Shown: one piece after another, positions 17,128 to 26,635 of the stretch
Layout of the letters: each line of letters starts with the position of its first letter
Position numbering within the stretch: position 1 is the first letter of the stretch
From: Gammaproteobacteria bacterium
GTDB taxonomy: Bacteria > Pseudomonadota > Gammaproteobacteria > GRL18
Direction of reading: 5' to 3'
Length of the DNA: 64,000 bases
Assembly: GCA_016744995.1 (NCBI GenBank)
Contig: JADGDG010000010.1
Location: forward strand, 62,001 to 126,000
Notes under the pieces: generated by a model
What the model saw: only the letters and a program-made list of their open reading frames with translations
Database searches by the model: none
Told to the model about the DNA's origin: nothing
Made by a program: the position numbers and the translations under genes

Positions 17128-17168
17128 AAAAAAAGCCCGCCATCTGAAGACAGATGGCGGGCTTTTTT
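17128..17168. terminator. Bidirectional terminator after soxA
   Basis: A 12-bp perfect stem (GCCCGCCATCTG at 17135-17146 and its complement at 17151-17162) closes on an AAGA loop, with an A-run before and six T after. It ends both the sox operon and, from the other side, the sulP gene. Confidence 0.95.
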
Positions 17169-17269
17169 AATTATTAATGTTGAATGCTTAACTTTTGATT
17201 AAGGTCAGAAAAGACTATTGATTATATAATCTCTTTTAACGAAAAATATATAACACTCAACATTTAAAA

Positions 17270-19015
17270 TTAAGCAGTTTCCTGCTTTTGCGCTCCAGGG
17301 TAAGTCAGAGGACAGTTTGCAGAATCAAACTCTGATGTATCACCTAACCTATTGTAAATAGATTCCAGCGCCATATCTTCATTAGCAAAGATATTTTCCT
17401 GGCCAATTTGATCAAACAGACCCGTCTCACGCATAACCACCAGAACTTGACGCTTCAGCCCACTAAAAACAATCTGGATATTATTTTCATTCAAACGCTC
17501 AGTCAAATGATGCAGCACTTCTTCTCCCGAAGCATCCAGTTGGTTAATTGCATCACTAACAACCAGAATAAATTCAGCATCAGGCTTTTCACTCACGGCT
17601 TCAAGGATAGCATCTTCAAAATAAGAAACATTAGCAAAATATAAGGAACCATCAAAGCGTATAGCTATGATTTGATCGCTGGTTTCCAGATCATTTACTT
17701 TCACATCACGTAAAGTACCATCCTTATAACGTCCTAAAATGGCCACACGAGGCGTCATAGTACGATACAAATAAAGAAGAATTGCCAGACCAGCACCAAC
17801 TTCAATACCTTTATCCAGATGGGGAGCAAAAGCTAATGTTGCAACAAATGTGACTATCGAAGCAATGCCATCATGACGTGAGGCATGCCATGCATGTTTA
17901 ACTGACTTGAAGTTTATCAGACCAAAAACTGCAGTCATAATAACCGCCGCCAATACCGCTTTGGGTAAATGATAAAGCAGCGGCGTTAAAAAGAGTAAAG
18001 TGATTAATACAATGATCCCAGTATAAACTGATGACATGCCAGTAAGAGCACCGGCATTGATATTAACTGCGGAGCGTGAAAAAGAACCACTGGTTGGATA
18101 GGAAGAACTCAGCGCACCAATCATATTCCCCAGGCCCTGCCCCATTAATTCCTGGCTCGGATCAATCCGCTCTTTTGTTTTTGCAGCCATAGCCTTGGCA
18201 ATAGAAATAGCTTCCATAAAACCAATCAAAGAAATAACAATCGCACTGCTGACAAGAGTTCCAAAAACATCCAGATTAAAAGTAGGAATTGCAAGTGAAG
18301 GCAAGCCTTCAGGGATTGTTCCCACTACAGCACCACCCATACCTTCAAAGTCAATAGCCCAACTAATAATAATAGTCCCTGCAACAGCAATCAAAACACC
18401 AGGCAGTTTGGGCCACTTCTTTTTAGCAAACATAATACCAAAAACAGAAGTCGCGCCAAAAGCCAGAGTAACCAGATGAGTATCACCTAAATTTAGCACA
18501 ACACTCCAGATATCCCCCAGGAAAAATTCACTGCTGGGCTTTTCGACACCAAAGATTTTGTTAACCTGAGAAAGGGCAATAACCATGGCCGCCGCATTAG
18601 TAAAACCAACAATAACAGGATGGGATAAAAAGTTGACCACCACACCAAGTTTAAAAACACCCAGCATAAATTGGAATACACCAACCATAAAGGCCAGCAT
18701 AATAGCCAGGGAAATAAACTCTGGTGAACCTACAGGCGCCAGTGGTGTAATGGCTGATGCGGTTAATAAGGAAACAACAGCGACAGGACCTGTTCCTAAC
18801 TGACTGGAAGATCCCCATAGTGCCGCAACCATGACGGGTAGAAATGCTGCATATAAACCAAAATAGGCAGGCAGACCAGCCAGAGAAGCATAAGCCATAG
18901 ACTGTGGAATTAATACCAGTGCAACGGTGATACCAGCAATAATATCAGCCTTGACAGTATTTCCATCCATGGGAAACCACCTTAAAAAAGGTAAAAATCG
19001 TCTGATTGAATTCAT
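17270..19015 (-). CDS. SulP family anion transporter with STAS domain
   Basis: A polytopic inner-membrane transporter for sulfate, bicarbonate or another anion. From the ATG at 19015 it has 581 residues; a TTG at 19087 would add 24 hydrophilic residues. The N-terminal signature is VALVLIPQSMAYASLAGLPA, and about twelve hydrophobic segments run to about residue 390. A cytoplasmic STAS domain then runs from about 425 to 545 (IAIRFDGSLYFANVSYFED). The sox operon converges on it, so a role in sulfate export or uptake linked to sulfur oxidation is attractive but unproven; bicarbonate uptake for carbon fixation is equally possible. Confidence 0.9.
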   Translation of the reverse strand: MNSIRRFLPFLRWFPMDGNTVKADIIAGITVALVLIPQSMAYASLAGLPAYFGLYAAFLPVMVAALWGSSSQLGTGPVAVVSLLTASAITPLAPVGSPEFISLAIMLAFMVGVFQFMLGVFKLGVVVNFLSHPVIVGFTNAAAMVIALSQVNKIFGVEKPSSEFFLGDIWSVVLNLGDTHLVTLAFGATSVFGIMFAKKKWPKLPGVLIAVAGTIIISWAIDFEGMGGAVVGTIPEGLPSLAIPTFNLDVFGTLVSSAIVISLIGFMEAISIAKAMAAKTKERIDPSQELMGQGLGNMIGALSSSYPTSGSFSRSAVNINAGALTGMSSVYTGIIVLITLLFLTPLLYHLPKAVLAAVIMTAVFGLINFKSVKHAWHASRHDGIASIVTFVATLAFAPHLDKGIEVGAGLAILLYLYRTMTPRVAILGRYKDGTLRDVKVNDLETSDQIIAIRFDGSLYFANVSYFEDAILEAVSEKPDAEFILVVSDAINQLDASGEEVLHHLTERLNENNIQIVFSGLKRQVLVVMRETGLFDQIGQENIFANEDMALESIYNRLGDTSEFDSANCPLTYPGAQKQETA

Positions 19016-19118
19016 TATCTTATACTTACCCAGAAAATCAAATTTTGGAAGATAAATATCATTGCAAGCCAAAAGCTTTTCAGACAATGCTCATGAGTCT
19101 ACACATGAGACCTATTTT

Positions 19119-19130
19119 GCCTAATTAGGC
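19119..19130. promoter_or_regulatory. 12-bp palindrome upstream of the SulP gene
   Basis: GCCTAATTAGGC is a perfect palindrome about 100 bp before the SulP start. Its place in the gene-free interval 19016-19305 makes it a candidate operator. No regulator is assigned. Confidence 0.35.
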
Positions 19131-19305
19131 ATAATCAGATTGAAGCAGGCTTGGAACAAACTCTTGCAACAAACCATAATGCACAACCGATTATAGTTTT
19201 GGTCTGGATTAGTTTCAGCAAAAAAAATGATATTAGCGAGAATATTAGAAGCGGAATTTTATGCTATTTTTATCATAAAATCAATGACTTTTAGAGTGTG
19301 AGCAC

Positions 19306-19776
19306 TTACTTACTTTGTTTTTTTGTTCTCACTGCAAGCACATCACAGGGAGCATGATGCAAGATTGCATTGGCTGTTGAACCTAGTAGCAATTCAAAGC
19401 CGCTGCGCCCATGAGAGCCGCAAACAATCAAATCAACCTGTTGTTCTTCACTCAGACGTAATATTTCAGTTTTTGGAATACCAGAAATGACATCACTCTT
19501 AACTTGGATGTTTTCCTCTACTTCCAGTTTCGCAATCAGACCAAGCATTTTTTCCTTGCTGATTTTTATTAACTCTTCTTCATTCTTCCCCAGATCCTCA
19601 AAAACCGGATAAAACATTGGATCATAAGCAACATTAACCTGATAGACGAACTCAACCACATGAACAATAAAAATATCTGTCCGGTTCTTCCCCGCAACTT
19701 CAACTGCCTTACGAACGACCTGAAAAGAATCTTCAGTTAGATCCACGGCAACTAAAATTTGTTTGTATGCATTCAT
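19306..19776 (-). CDS. Universal stress protein UspA family
   Basis: A 156-residue single-domain Usp. It starts KQILVAVDLTEDS and has the ATP-binding signature GSHGRSGFELLLGSTA followed by CDVLAVRT, so it belongs to the nucleotide-binding class. It is cytoplasmic, and a partner for the adjacent SulP transporter is possible, since the two lie in the same direction 290 bp apart. AAAGGT precedes the ATG. The specific stress it responds to cannot be told. Confidence 0.93.
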   Translation of the reverse strand: MNAYKQILVAVDLTEDSFQVVRKAVEVAGKNRTDIFIVHVVEFVYQVNVAYDPMFYPVFEDLGKNEEELIKISKEKMLGLIAKLEVEENIQVKSDVISGIPKTEILRLSEEQQVDLIVCGSHGRSGFELLLGSTANAILHHAPCDVLAVRTKKQSK

Positions 19777-19890
19777 GTCAGTGTACCTTTAATAAGTTCA
19801 GCTAATAGCTTTAAATTAATTATCTAAGATGTTTGAAATAAGTTAAAATAACTCCTGAGTATAAGTACAGTATAAATTTTAGAGATCTCA

Positions 19891-21036
19891 ATGCAAGTCC
19901 AATTTATTGATAATAAAGAAAGTTTGGTAGAAATATGTCAGCAATTCGCGCAAAGTGACTTTCTGGCTCTGGATACAGAATTTGTTCGGCAGACAACGTA
20001 TTATCCCATTCTGGCTTTAATACAAGTTTGTGATGGTCAGCAGATTGCCATTATTGACCCTGTCGCCATTAAAGATCTAAGCCCTTTAATGTCTGTATTA
20101 TATAATAAAGCTATCCCAAAGGTCATACACTCTGCACGCCAGGATATGGAAATTTTTTACTATCTAAACCAGTCGGTGCCTGAGGCATTATTTGATACTC
20201 AGGTCAGTGCTGCATTATTAGGCTATGGTGAGCAAATTGGTTACGCCTCTTTGGTCAAACAGCTATTAAATGTGAGTTTAGATAAATCACAAACACGTAC
20301 CGACTGGTTAAAACGGCCGCTGACTCAAAAGCAGATTGACTATGCTGCGGACGATGTTCGCTATCTGGCAAAACTCTATCCGATTCAAAAAGAAAAATTA
20401 CAGACATTAGGCCGCCTGAGCTGGCTGGAAAAAGATTTTCAGTTTTTATCCAGCAGTTCAACCTATGCCCCCAGTCCCGAAACCATCTGGAAAAAAACCA
20501 AAGGGCTCAACCGACTAAAAAAACAGAAGCTGGCTATATTACAAAATTTGGCGGCATTTCGCGAAGAGCTGGCCATCAAACAAAATAGACCCCGACGCAG
20601 GGTTATCACTGATGACACCTTAATAGAGCTGTCAATGAATCCTCCTTCTAATAATGATGAGCTCCAACAGTATAACGGCTTAAGCTATAAGTTCCTGCAA
20701 TACAACGGCGCAGCAATTCTCTCTCGGATCCACCAAGGTCTGAATACTTCTGATGAAGACTGTCCTAAATTACCGGTTTATGAAAAACTCTCTCAAAATG
20801 AAGAAGCTTTAGCGGATTGCCTTATGGCCATTGTCCACCTCTCAGCTCATAACAATAGCATTAGCCCTCGCTGCCTGTGCTCTCGAAAAGAACTGGACTT
20901 CTTAATCAAAGGACAACGAGAACTGGCCATTTTATCTGGTTGGAGAAATGAGCTGATAGGCAAACACCTGCTGGAGTTTTTATCCGGCAAGGCACAGCTG
21001 AGCTATCATTCAGGACAACTTCTCTTTAGTCATTAA
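19891..21036 (+). CDS. rnd: Ribonuclease D
   Basis: RNase D is a 3'-5' exoribonuclease that trims tRNA precursors and other stable RNA. The 381-residue protein has the DEDD catalytic set: Asp28 and Glu30 in LALDTEFVR, Asp85 in VIHSARQDME, and Tyr151/Asp155 in YAADDVRYL. HRDC-type helical regions follow (about 205-290 and beyond). Length is normal (E. coli 375). Twelve base pairs separate it from the DUF3549 gene downstream, so they form an operon. Confidence 0.95.
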   Translation: MQVQFIDNKESLVEICQQFAQSDFLALDTEFVRQTTYYPILALIQVCDGQQIAIIDPVAIKDLSPLMSVLYNKAIPKVIHSARQDMEIFYYLNQSVPEALFDTQVSAALLGYGEQIGYASLVKQLLNVSLDKSQTRTDWLKRPLTQKQIDYAADDVRYLAKLYPIQKEKLQTLGRLSWLEKDFQFLSSSSTYAPSPETIWKKTKGLNRLKKQKLAILQNLAAFREELAIKQNRPRRRVITDDTLIELSMNPPSNNDELQQYNGLSYKFLQYNGAAILSRIHQGLNTSDEDCPKLPVYEKLSQNEEALADCLMAIVHLSAHNNSISPRCLCSRKELDFLIKGQRELAILSGWRNELIGKHLLEFLSGKAQLSYHSGQLLFSH

Positions 21037-21048
21037 GAAAGTGATATT

Positions 21049-22197
21049 ATGAATGAAATAAACAGCCTCAATCATTTTTTTTCTGCAATCGATTGTCATT
21101 TCCAATGTTATAATATGGGCCGTCGAATATTCCCTGCAGAGCAACAGACATTTATTGACTTCGAAAACACTCTTATCCCCTGGAACACACCTTATTTACA
21201 GCATGCCTGGATTGGCTTAACGTTTTGGCCTAAAAAAAGTGGCCAAAACGACCACCACTCAGAACACCATGTCTGGTTTCTGAAGCTGCCTCTTGATGAA
21301 CAGGCAAAGCTCAATCTTGCAGCCCGCGATGATTTTTTACGACGCTTATTTGATGCTCTGGGTGATTTCTTAAGCAACACAAGAAAGCACCAGCAACAAC
21401 AGCAAGCTGACTCTACCCTTAAACTCCAGCCGTTGGAAAATGCCATGCAAGACAACCCTTATGGGTTTCAGCCAAAAGCAGAACAACTGGCTAATTTTCA
21501 CGCCATGATCCACAAACAACTATCATTACCAGCATCCTCTTACTATAAGGACACTCAGGATTACCTGCGGGGTAATCCTGTTCAGGAAAAACATAATTTT
21601 AACCATTGGGATAAACTGGGGTTTCAGGGTTTTGCAGACATTGCGGCACGCCTTGATGAAACTTGTGGCACTTTAAAACCTAAAACCAACGAACAAGTTA
21701 TTAATGAAGCCATTATTCACCTGCCAATAGAACCCTTTAAGGTACTTGGCAGCTGCCTGGAAAATCATTCTGTTGCAAAAGAAACCACAGGAGCTATCTA
21801 TAAGCATCTGATGGCAGAGCTGGGCCAGAACAAAAAAACAAACAATTTAATTCAGTTATGCATTTCATCAATACAGGCAAGTGCTCAGAGTGTGGATCAA
21901 ACACTGCAGGTGCAACTTTTAAGTCAAATCCTTAATTCAAAAATCAGCACTAATATTGAAATACTGGCAACCATATCAGGCCGGTGCTGGCCATTAATTG
22001 CACATCCAAAAATACTCCCTGATTTTCTGGAAGCACTGGCCACCAGCGATATTGAACATCCCGGAGCATTTAATGCAATATTATCCGACTTAATGTTTAT
22101 TCCAGGCATGCGCGATACCATTTTACAGGCATTTCGCTCGTCTGAACGATCTCAGCAACTTAGCCATGCAATTGGTACATTTTTCAGCTCAATATGA
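21049..22197 (+). CDS. DUF3549 family protein
   Basis: A 382-residue cytoplasmic protein. Its opening (FFSAIDCHFQCYNMGRRIFP) and the AWIGLTFWPKK and LGFQGFADIAARLDE blocks match my recollection of DUF3549, a gammaproteobacterial family without known function. A Gln-rich stretch (QQQQQ near residue 116) interrupts the N-terminal third. It follows rnd by 12 bp and precedes a degenerate tandem repeat and srkA. The DUF3301 gene, often seen near DUF3549, is 1.1 kb away. Confidence 0.7.
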   Translation: MNEINSLNHFFSAIDCHFQCYNMGRRIFPAEQQTFIDFENTLIPWNTPYLQHAWIGLTFWPKKSGQNDHHSEHHVWFLKLPLDEQAKLNLAARDDFLRRLFDALGDFLSNTRKHQQQQQADSTLKLQPLENAMQDNPYGFQPKAEQLANFHAMIHKQLSLPASSYYKDTQDYLRGNPVQEKHNFNHWDKLGFQGFADIAARLDETCGTLKPKTNEQVINEAIIHLPIEPFKVLGSCLENHSVAKETTGAIYKHLMAELGQNKKTNNLIQLCISSIQASAQSVDQTLQVQLLSQILNSKISTNIEILATISGRCWPLIAHPKILPDFLEALATSDIEHPGAFNAILSDLMFIPGMRDTILQAFRSSERSQQLSHAIGTFFSSI

Positions 22198-22304
22198 GCC
22201 TTCAGCTTATTAAAGAGCTTTTAGCTTATAAAGAGCCCTCAGCTTATAATAGAGTTTTCAGCTCACAAAGAGCCTTTAGCCTGAAAAGGCCCTCAGTCAG
22301 ATAA
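22196..22304 (+). repeat. Degenerate tandem repeat, six units of 17-19 bp
   Basis: Starting inside the DUF3549 stop codon, six diverged copies of roughly GAGCCTTCAGCTTATAAA begin at 22196, 22215, 22233, 22252, 22270 and 22288. The most regular copies are the first three. They fill nearly the whole gap before srkA. Confidence 0.85.
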
Positions 22305-22320
22305 GAGAATTTTGACAAAC

Positions 22321-23334
22321 ATGACAGATAAGAGCGAAATCATTGAAGACTATTCCGGATTAAACCCTGATGCAGTCATAAATGCAGTTGAAAGCAAGGG
22401 ATTTCTTTCAGATGCCCGCGTGCTTGCATTAAACAGCTATGAAAATAGAGTTTATCAAGTTGGTATTGAAGATGAAGCACCACTTATAGCCAAATTTTAT
22501 CGCCCGGGACGTTGGACAAATGAACAAATACTGGAAGAGCATATTTTTTCACAAGAACTACATGAATTAGAAATACCGGCAGTCCCCCCGATTTATCTGA
22601 CGGAGCCATCTTCCACAGAACAGCAAAGCCTGTTTCAATATAAAGGCTATCGTTTTTCCCTATATAAACGCCGGGGTGGGCGGGCACCTGAACTGACCGA
22701 TCTAGATCAACTTCACTGGCTGGGTAAATTAATGGGGCGCATTCATGCTATTGGTCGAATTAAAAGCTTTCAATCTCGCCCAACTCTTTCAATTGAATCA
22801 TTTATTACCCGTCCATATAACTATATTCTAGAACACAATTTTATGCCCCCTCTTTTTATAGAATCTTACCAAGCAATTGTGGCGGATATTCTGCACCATG
22901 TTGAGAGCAATTATCAAAAATTTCCACCCCACTTAATCCGCCTGCATGGAGATTGTCATCCGGGAAATATTTTATGGACAGATAATGGACCCCATTTTGT
23001 GGATTTTGATGACAGTCGAAACGGCCCCGCCATCCAGGATCTGTGGATGTTGCTGTCAGGTGAACGCAATGAACAGGAAAAGCAACTACGTGAAATATTG
23101 GAAGGCTATGAAGAATTTTGTGATTTTGACGCAACAGAATTAAACCTGATTGAATCATTAAGAAGTATGCGCATCATACATTATGCAGGCTGGTTAGCAA
23201 AACGCTGGACTGACCCGGCTTTCCCAAGGGCTTTCCCCTGGTTTAATACAGAACAGTTCTGGGGAGAGCATATTCTGCAATTAAAAGAGCAGCTCGCTAT
23301 CTTGCAGGAGCCACCACTGCAGATTTACCCCTAG
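22321..23334 (+). CDS. srkA: Stress response kinase A (YihE family)
   Basis: SrkA is a Ser/Thr kinase of the aminoglycoside-phosphotransferase fold that protects bacteria from stress-induced death. The ATG at 22321 gives 337 residues; a TTG nine bases earlier is less likely. The catalytic loop is IRLHGDCHPGNILW and the metal-binding segment is PHFVDFDDS. The early block ALNSYENRVYQVG is typical. Its TAG stop overlaps the stop of the converging DUF3301 gene within a shared CTAG. In E. coli srkA sits beside dsbA, which is not so here. Confidence 0.93.
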   Translation: MTDKSEIIEDYSGLNPDAVINAVESKGFLSDARVLALNSYENRVYQVGIEDEAPLIAKFYRPGRWTNEQILEEHIFSQELHELEIPAVPPIYLTEPSSTEQQSLFQYKGYRFSLYKRRGGRAPELTDLDQLHWLGKLMGRIHAIGRIKSFQSRPTLSIESFITRPYNYILEHNFMPPLFIESYQAIVADILHHVESNYQKFPPHLIRLHGDCHPGNILWTDNGPHFVDFDDSRNGPAIQDLWMLLSGERNEQEKQLREILEGYEEFCDFDATELNLIESLRSMRIIHYAGWLAKRWTDPAFPRAFPWFNTEQFWGEHILQLKEQLAILQEPPLQIYP

Positions 23335-23660
23335 TCTATTTTGTATGCATCCATATCAATGCTTTCAAATTTTAATCCGCTCAGACTAATGTAACCTTTA
23401 TAACGACTATTGCCATCACTACTGAACTCAAACTCATAAACACGACAAAACTGCATATAACCATGAGGATGTCGACATAAACGCAACTTAATCACATCAA
23501 GCGTATCATCCAGAAACTGCAAATCCAGCCTGGAACATGCATCTTTTGCCTGTTTATAAGCAACTTCATAAGCACTCACAGAATGCCACCAATACCAGAT
23601 TATTCCTACAATTATAAAAAAAACAACAAAATTAAGCATTAATGTTCTACTAAATCCCAA
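23331..23660 (-). CDS. DUF3301 membrane-anchored protein
   Basis: A 109-residue protein with one N-terminal membrane segment (residues 8-25), then a conserved helix (AYKQAKDACSRLDLQFLDDTL) and a C-terminal beta-rich part (CRVYEFEFSSDG and RYKGYISLSG). This is the DUF3301 pattern; function is unknown. It converges on srkA with the two stop codons sharing CTAG at 23331-23334. The soluble part should lie in the cytoplasm or the periplasm depending on topology, which I cannot fix. Confidence 0.8.
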   Translation of the reverse strand: MGFSRTLMLNFVVFFIIVGIIWYWWHSVSAYEVAYKQAKDACSRLDLQFLDDTLDVIKLRLCRHPHGYMQFCRVYEFEFSSDGNSRYKGYISLSGLKFESIDMDAYKID

Positions 23661-23744
23661 AAAAATTAAAATTTCTCTTGCAACATCTTATACTGCAAGC
23701 TATCCTTGGACATGATAAATCATTTTAAAAGAAAAGGGATCGTT

Positions 23745-24392
23745 ATGTCTATAAAAAAACTATTCGCTATGTCAGCTATCGGCTTAGCTATGGGTATCGT
23801 ATCAGCTTCAGCAGTTGCATCTGGTGATGGTTTTGTTGAAGAATATGTTACTAACTCTTCTGGTCAGGTTTGGAAAAATAGCTTCGGCGAATGCTGGCGT
23901 GATCGTTTTGCAGCAACTGATACTAAATTAGAAGAATGCGGCTACGAAAAAGAAATGGGTGTTGCTGAAGTTGTCGTTACTGATGGTGTTAAAGAAGTCA
24001 TCATGACTGAAAACCCACCAGCATGTCCTGATGTTATCGTTCTTAAGAACCTCCACTTTGATTTTGACAGCACTGCAGTTTCTGCTGAAGACGAAGAAAA
24101 GTTAGCCTCTGCAAGAGACTTCATCCGTGCAGAAGTTCCAGCAGGTTGTAATAAAACTGAAGATATTCTGGTCACTGGTCACACTGACAGCACTGGCCCA
24201 GAAGCATACAATGATGGCCTTTCTATGAGACGTGCAGAAGCAGTCGTCAGCTATCTGAAATCAATTGGTGTAGAAGCTAACCTGATTGCAGAAGGCAAGG
24301 GCGAAACTGATCCTGCTGCTGATAACTCAACTAAAGAAGGCCGCGCTGAAAACCGTCGTGTTGTTATTGACATCGATACAACTAATAACTAA
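23745..24392 (+). CDS. OmpA family outer membrane protein
   Basis: The ATG at 23745 with AAGGGA six bases upstream gives 215 residues; an upstream ATG at 23706 only adds a non-signal leader. A signal peptide (ending AVASG, about residue 25) is followed by a short Cys-containing region (FGECWRDRF, EECGYEKE). The OmpA peptidoglycan-binding domain runs from about residue 97 to the end (LHFDFDSTAVSAED, TGHTDSTGPEAYN, GRAENRRVVIDI). It would tether the outer membrane to the cell wall; without a full barrel it may be periplasmic. A strong terminator follows. Confidence 0.92.
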   Translation: MSIKKLFAMSAIGLAMGIVSASAVASGDGFVEEYVTNSSGQVWKNSFGECWRDRFAATDTKLEECGYEKEMGVAEVVVTDGVKEVIMTENPPACPDVIVLKNLHFDFDSTAVSAEDEEKLASARDFIRAEVPAGCNKTEDILVTGHTDSTGPEAYNDGLSMRRAEAVVSYLKSIGVEANLIAEGKGETDPAADNSTKEGRAENRRVVIDIDTTNN

Positions 24393-24460
24393 ATCTTTAG
24401 TTTTTAGTTCGTCAAACATTTCAATTTTTTAGTTTACATAAGCCAAAAAATTGAAATACA

Positions 24461-24500
24461 AAAGAGCTGTGACAGTTAAAGCTGTTACAGCTCTTTTTAT
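24461..24500 (+). terminator. Rho-independent terminator after the OmpA-family gene
   Basis: A 15-bp stem (AAAGAGCTGTGACAG at 24461-24475 against 24482-24496, one G-T wobble) with a six-base loop runs into a T-rich tract. It lies about 70 bp after the stop codon. Confidence 0.88.
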
Positions 24501-24517
24501 TTTTACTATCACAAATT

Positions 24518-25267
24518 ATGATATCAATTACCAGCTCTGATACCAGTCTCAGATCAAAAGCTCAGAGCCTTGCAGCTCAATGGGGATTCAAATTTTCTAA
24601 AACACCCCCTCAGGAAGCATTTTTTTTACAAGTCACACCAGCTCGGCTGCAGCTAATCCAGTCAGACAGACACTCTCCCGGCCCAATTTATATCGACTTT
24701 AGCTCAGGCTCAATTGCGCACCGCAGGCTTTTTGGCGGCGGAAAAGGTCAAACCATAGCCAAGGCTGTCGGTTTAAATAAACATCCATCACCACTCATTT
24801 TAGATGCTACGGCAGGCATGGGAAAAGACGCATTTATTTTCGCATCATTAGGAGCTGAAGTTATACTAATGGAACGCTCACCTATTTCTGCTGTTTTACT
24901 GACAGATGCACTGCATCGGGCCGCATTGGATGAATCAATTTCAGAAATTATTCAGCGGATGAGTTTTATTTTTTCTGATGCGCGAAATTTGGATAGCCAA
25001 AAGCTGATCAGAGAGCCTGATGTTATTTATCTGGATCCTATGTTCCCTCATAGAAAAAAATCAGCTTTAGTCAAAAAAGAAATGCTAGCCTTTCAAAACC
25101 TCATTGGAGATGATAATGACAGCAATGAACTGCTCAGCACTTGTCTGAAGAGAGCCAGGAAAAGAGTTGTTGTCAAACGCCCTATAAAAGCCTCGTATCT
25201 TAATGAACAAAAACCGACATATTCTCTGAATATGAAAAAACATCGGTTTGATATTTATATCAAGTGA
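24518..25267 (+). CDS. rsmJ: 16S rRNA (guanine1516-N2)-methyltransferase
   Basis: RsmJ (YhiQ) methylates G1516 of 16S rRNA using S-adenosylmethionine. The 249-residue length equals that of the E. coli enzyme. The SAM-binding motif is LDATAGMGKDAFIFASLG with the acidic follow-up ILMERSP. The catalytic region has the characteristic YLDPMFPHRKKSALVKKEM. The gene begins just downstream of the preceding terminator, so its promoter must overlap that hairpin or its ATG is reached by read-through. It converges on the OsmC gene. Confidence 0.95.
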   Translation: MISITSSDTSLRSKAQSLAAQWGFKFSKTPPQEAFFLQVTPARLQLIQSDRHSPGPIYIDFSSGSIAHRRLFGGGKGQTIAKAVGLNKHPSPLILDATAGMGKDAFIFASLGAEVILMERSPISAVLLTDALHRAALDESISEIIQRMSFIFSDARNLDSQKLIREPDVIYLDPMFPHRKKSALVKKEMLAFQNLIGDDNDSNELLSTCLKRARKRVVVKRPIKASYLNEQKPTYSLNMKKHRFDIYIK

Positions 25268-25282
25268 AAAGTCACAAAGCTG

Positions 25283-25699
25283 TCAAGCCTCAATCATCTC
25301 ATAATCATGGGTAATTTCCACCGTTTGAGCCAGCATAATTGAGGCAGAACAATATTTGGTTGCCGATAACTCAACAGCTCTCTGTACCATTTTTTCTTTC
25401 AGCTTGTTACCTGTAACAACAAAATGAATATGAATTTTAGTAAAAACTTTAGGGTCGCTTTTTGCTCTTTCTGCACTTAATTCAGCAACGCAATCGGTTA
25501 CATCCTGACGAGAGCGCTTAAGGATCAGCATCACATCAAATGAAGTACATCCTCCAAGGCCCATCAGCATCATTTCCATAGGTCGAATACCCATATTTTT
25601 ACCACCCAGATCCGGGGGGCCATCCATAACAACTGCATGCCCACTTCCCGACTGCCCCATAAACATCATATCTTCGACCCATTTAATTTTTGCTTTCAT
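25283..25699 (-). CDS. OsmC family protein (YhfA type)
   Basis: OsmC-type thiol peroxidase fold protein. The ATG at 25699 with GGAAGG seven bases upstream gives 138 residues; a longer frame to 25765 has a poor leader. The conserved core is PMEMMLMGLGGCTSFDVMLILKR with its cysteine, and a second cysteine lies in ATKYCSASIMLA. It is divergent from crp, the arrangement known for yhfA-crp in E. coli, which supports a YhfA orthologue rather than true OsmC or Ohr. The physiological substrate of YhfA is unknown. Confidence 0.92.
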   Translation of the reverse strand: MKAKIKWVEDMMFMGQSGSGHAVVMDGPPDLGGKNMGIRPMEMMLMGLGGCTSFDVMLILKRSRQDVTDCVAELSAERAKSDPKVFTKIHIHFVVTGNKLKEKMVQRAVELSATKYCSASIMLAQTVEITHDYEMIEA

Positions 25700-25973
25700 T
25701 TTATGACCTTCCAGATGATAACCAAATTTATAAATTACAATATAACCTGACATTATTTCATGCATTCACGATAAATATCTACTTAATAGATAATTAAATG
25801 TGAAATCCTCTGAAAAATTGCCATTAATATTCTCGCACTTTTGTTTTTTCATGCTATTCTAGTACTTATAAGAACTTATTCACTCTTTTTGTTAAGGTTT
25901 AATTAGTGCCTATCTGTACCCCAAACACTACTTGTCTTAAAGAGCAAAACATTCATTTATATATTTCAAGCAG

Positions 25974-26615
25974 ATGATTATGTCAATAATAAATTTAAAA
26001 AAAGAAAATCCTGCCATTACAGATTTCCTGACCCATTGCCACAAACGAAAGTATCCAACTAAAAAAACAATTATTCATGCAGGAACCGAATCTGATACTC
26101 TATATTTTATTGTTAAAGGTTCAGTCTCTGTTCTATTAGAAGATAAAGATGATCATGAGATTGTGCTGGACTATTTAAACGACGGTGATTTTTTTGGTGA
26201 GATGGGTTTATTTTCTCAGCCATCAAATCGCAGTGCCTGGGTCAAAGCCAGAACAGATTGTGAAATAGCAGAAATAAGTTATACCAAGTTTAATAGTTTA
26301 CGCCAGAACATTCCTGATGTTTTGTTTGAGATCTCAACACAAATTGCCAATCGCTTACGTAAAACAAGCCGAAAGGTTGGTGACCTGGCATTTCTAGATG
26401 TAACCGGGCGTATTGCCGGAACCTTGCTGGAACTTGCTAAGCAACCAGATGCAATGACACATCCGGATGGAATGCAAATTAAAATCACCCGCCAGGAATT
26501 AGGGAAAATTGTTGGTTGCTCTCGTGAAATGGCTGGAAGAGTATTAAAAATACTTGAAGAGCAAAAGCTAATCTATGTCAAAGGTAAAACAATTGTTATC
26601 TTTGGTACTCGTTAA
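25974..26615 (+). CDS. crp: cAMP receptor protein
   Basis: A global transcription regulator that binds cAMP and TGTGA-type sites. The 213-residue protein aligns without gaps over most of its length to E. coli CRP. cAMP contacts are kept: Gly75-Glu76, Arg86-Ser87 and Thr131-Ser132. The helix-turn-helix ([19 protein letters not shown], 173-191) retains the Ser-Arg-Glu (183-185) that reads the half-site. It is therefore a CRP/Vfr orthologue, not an Fnr: no N-terminal cysteine cluster is present. The start could also be the ATG at 25980. The gene diverges from osmC/yhfA. Confidence 0.96.
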   Translation: MIMSIINLKKENPAITDFLTHCHKRKYPTKKTIIHAGTESDTLYFIVKGSVSVLLEDKDDHEIVLDYLNDGDFFGEMGLFSQPSNRSAWVKARTDCEIAEISYTKFNSLRQNIPDVLFEISTQIANRLRKTSRKVGDLAFLDVTGRIAGTLLELAKQPDAMTHPDGMQIKITRQELGKIVGCSREMAGRVLKILEEQKLIYVKGKTIVIFGTR

Positions 26616-26635
26616 AGACATCTATTGAGGAAAAA

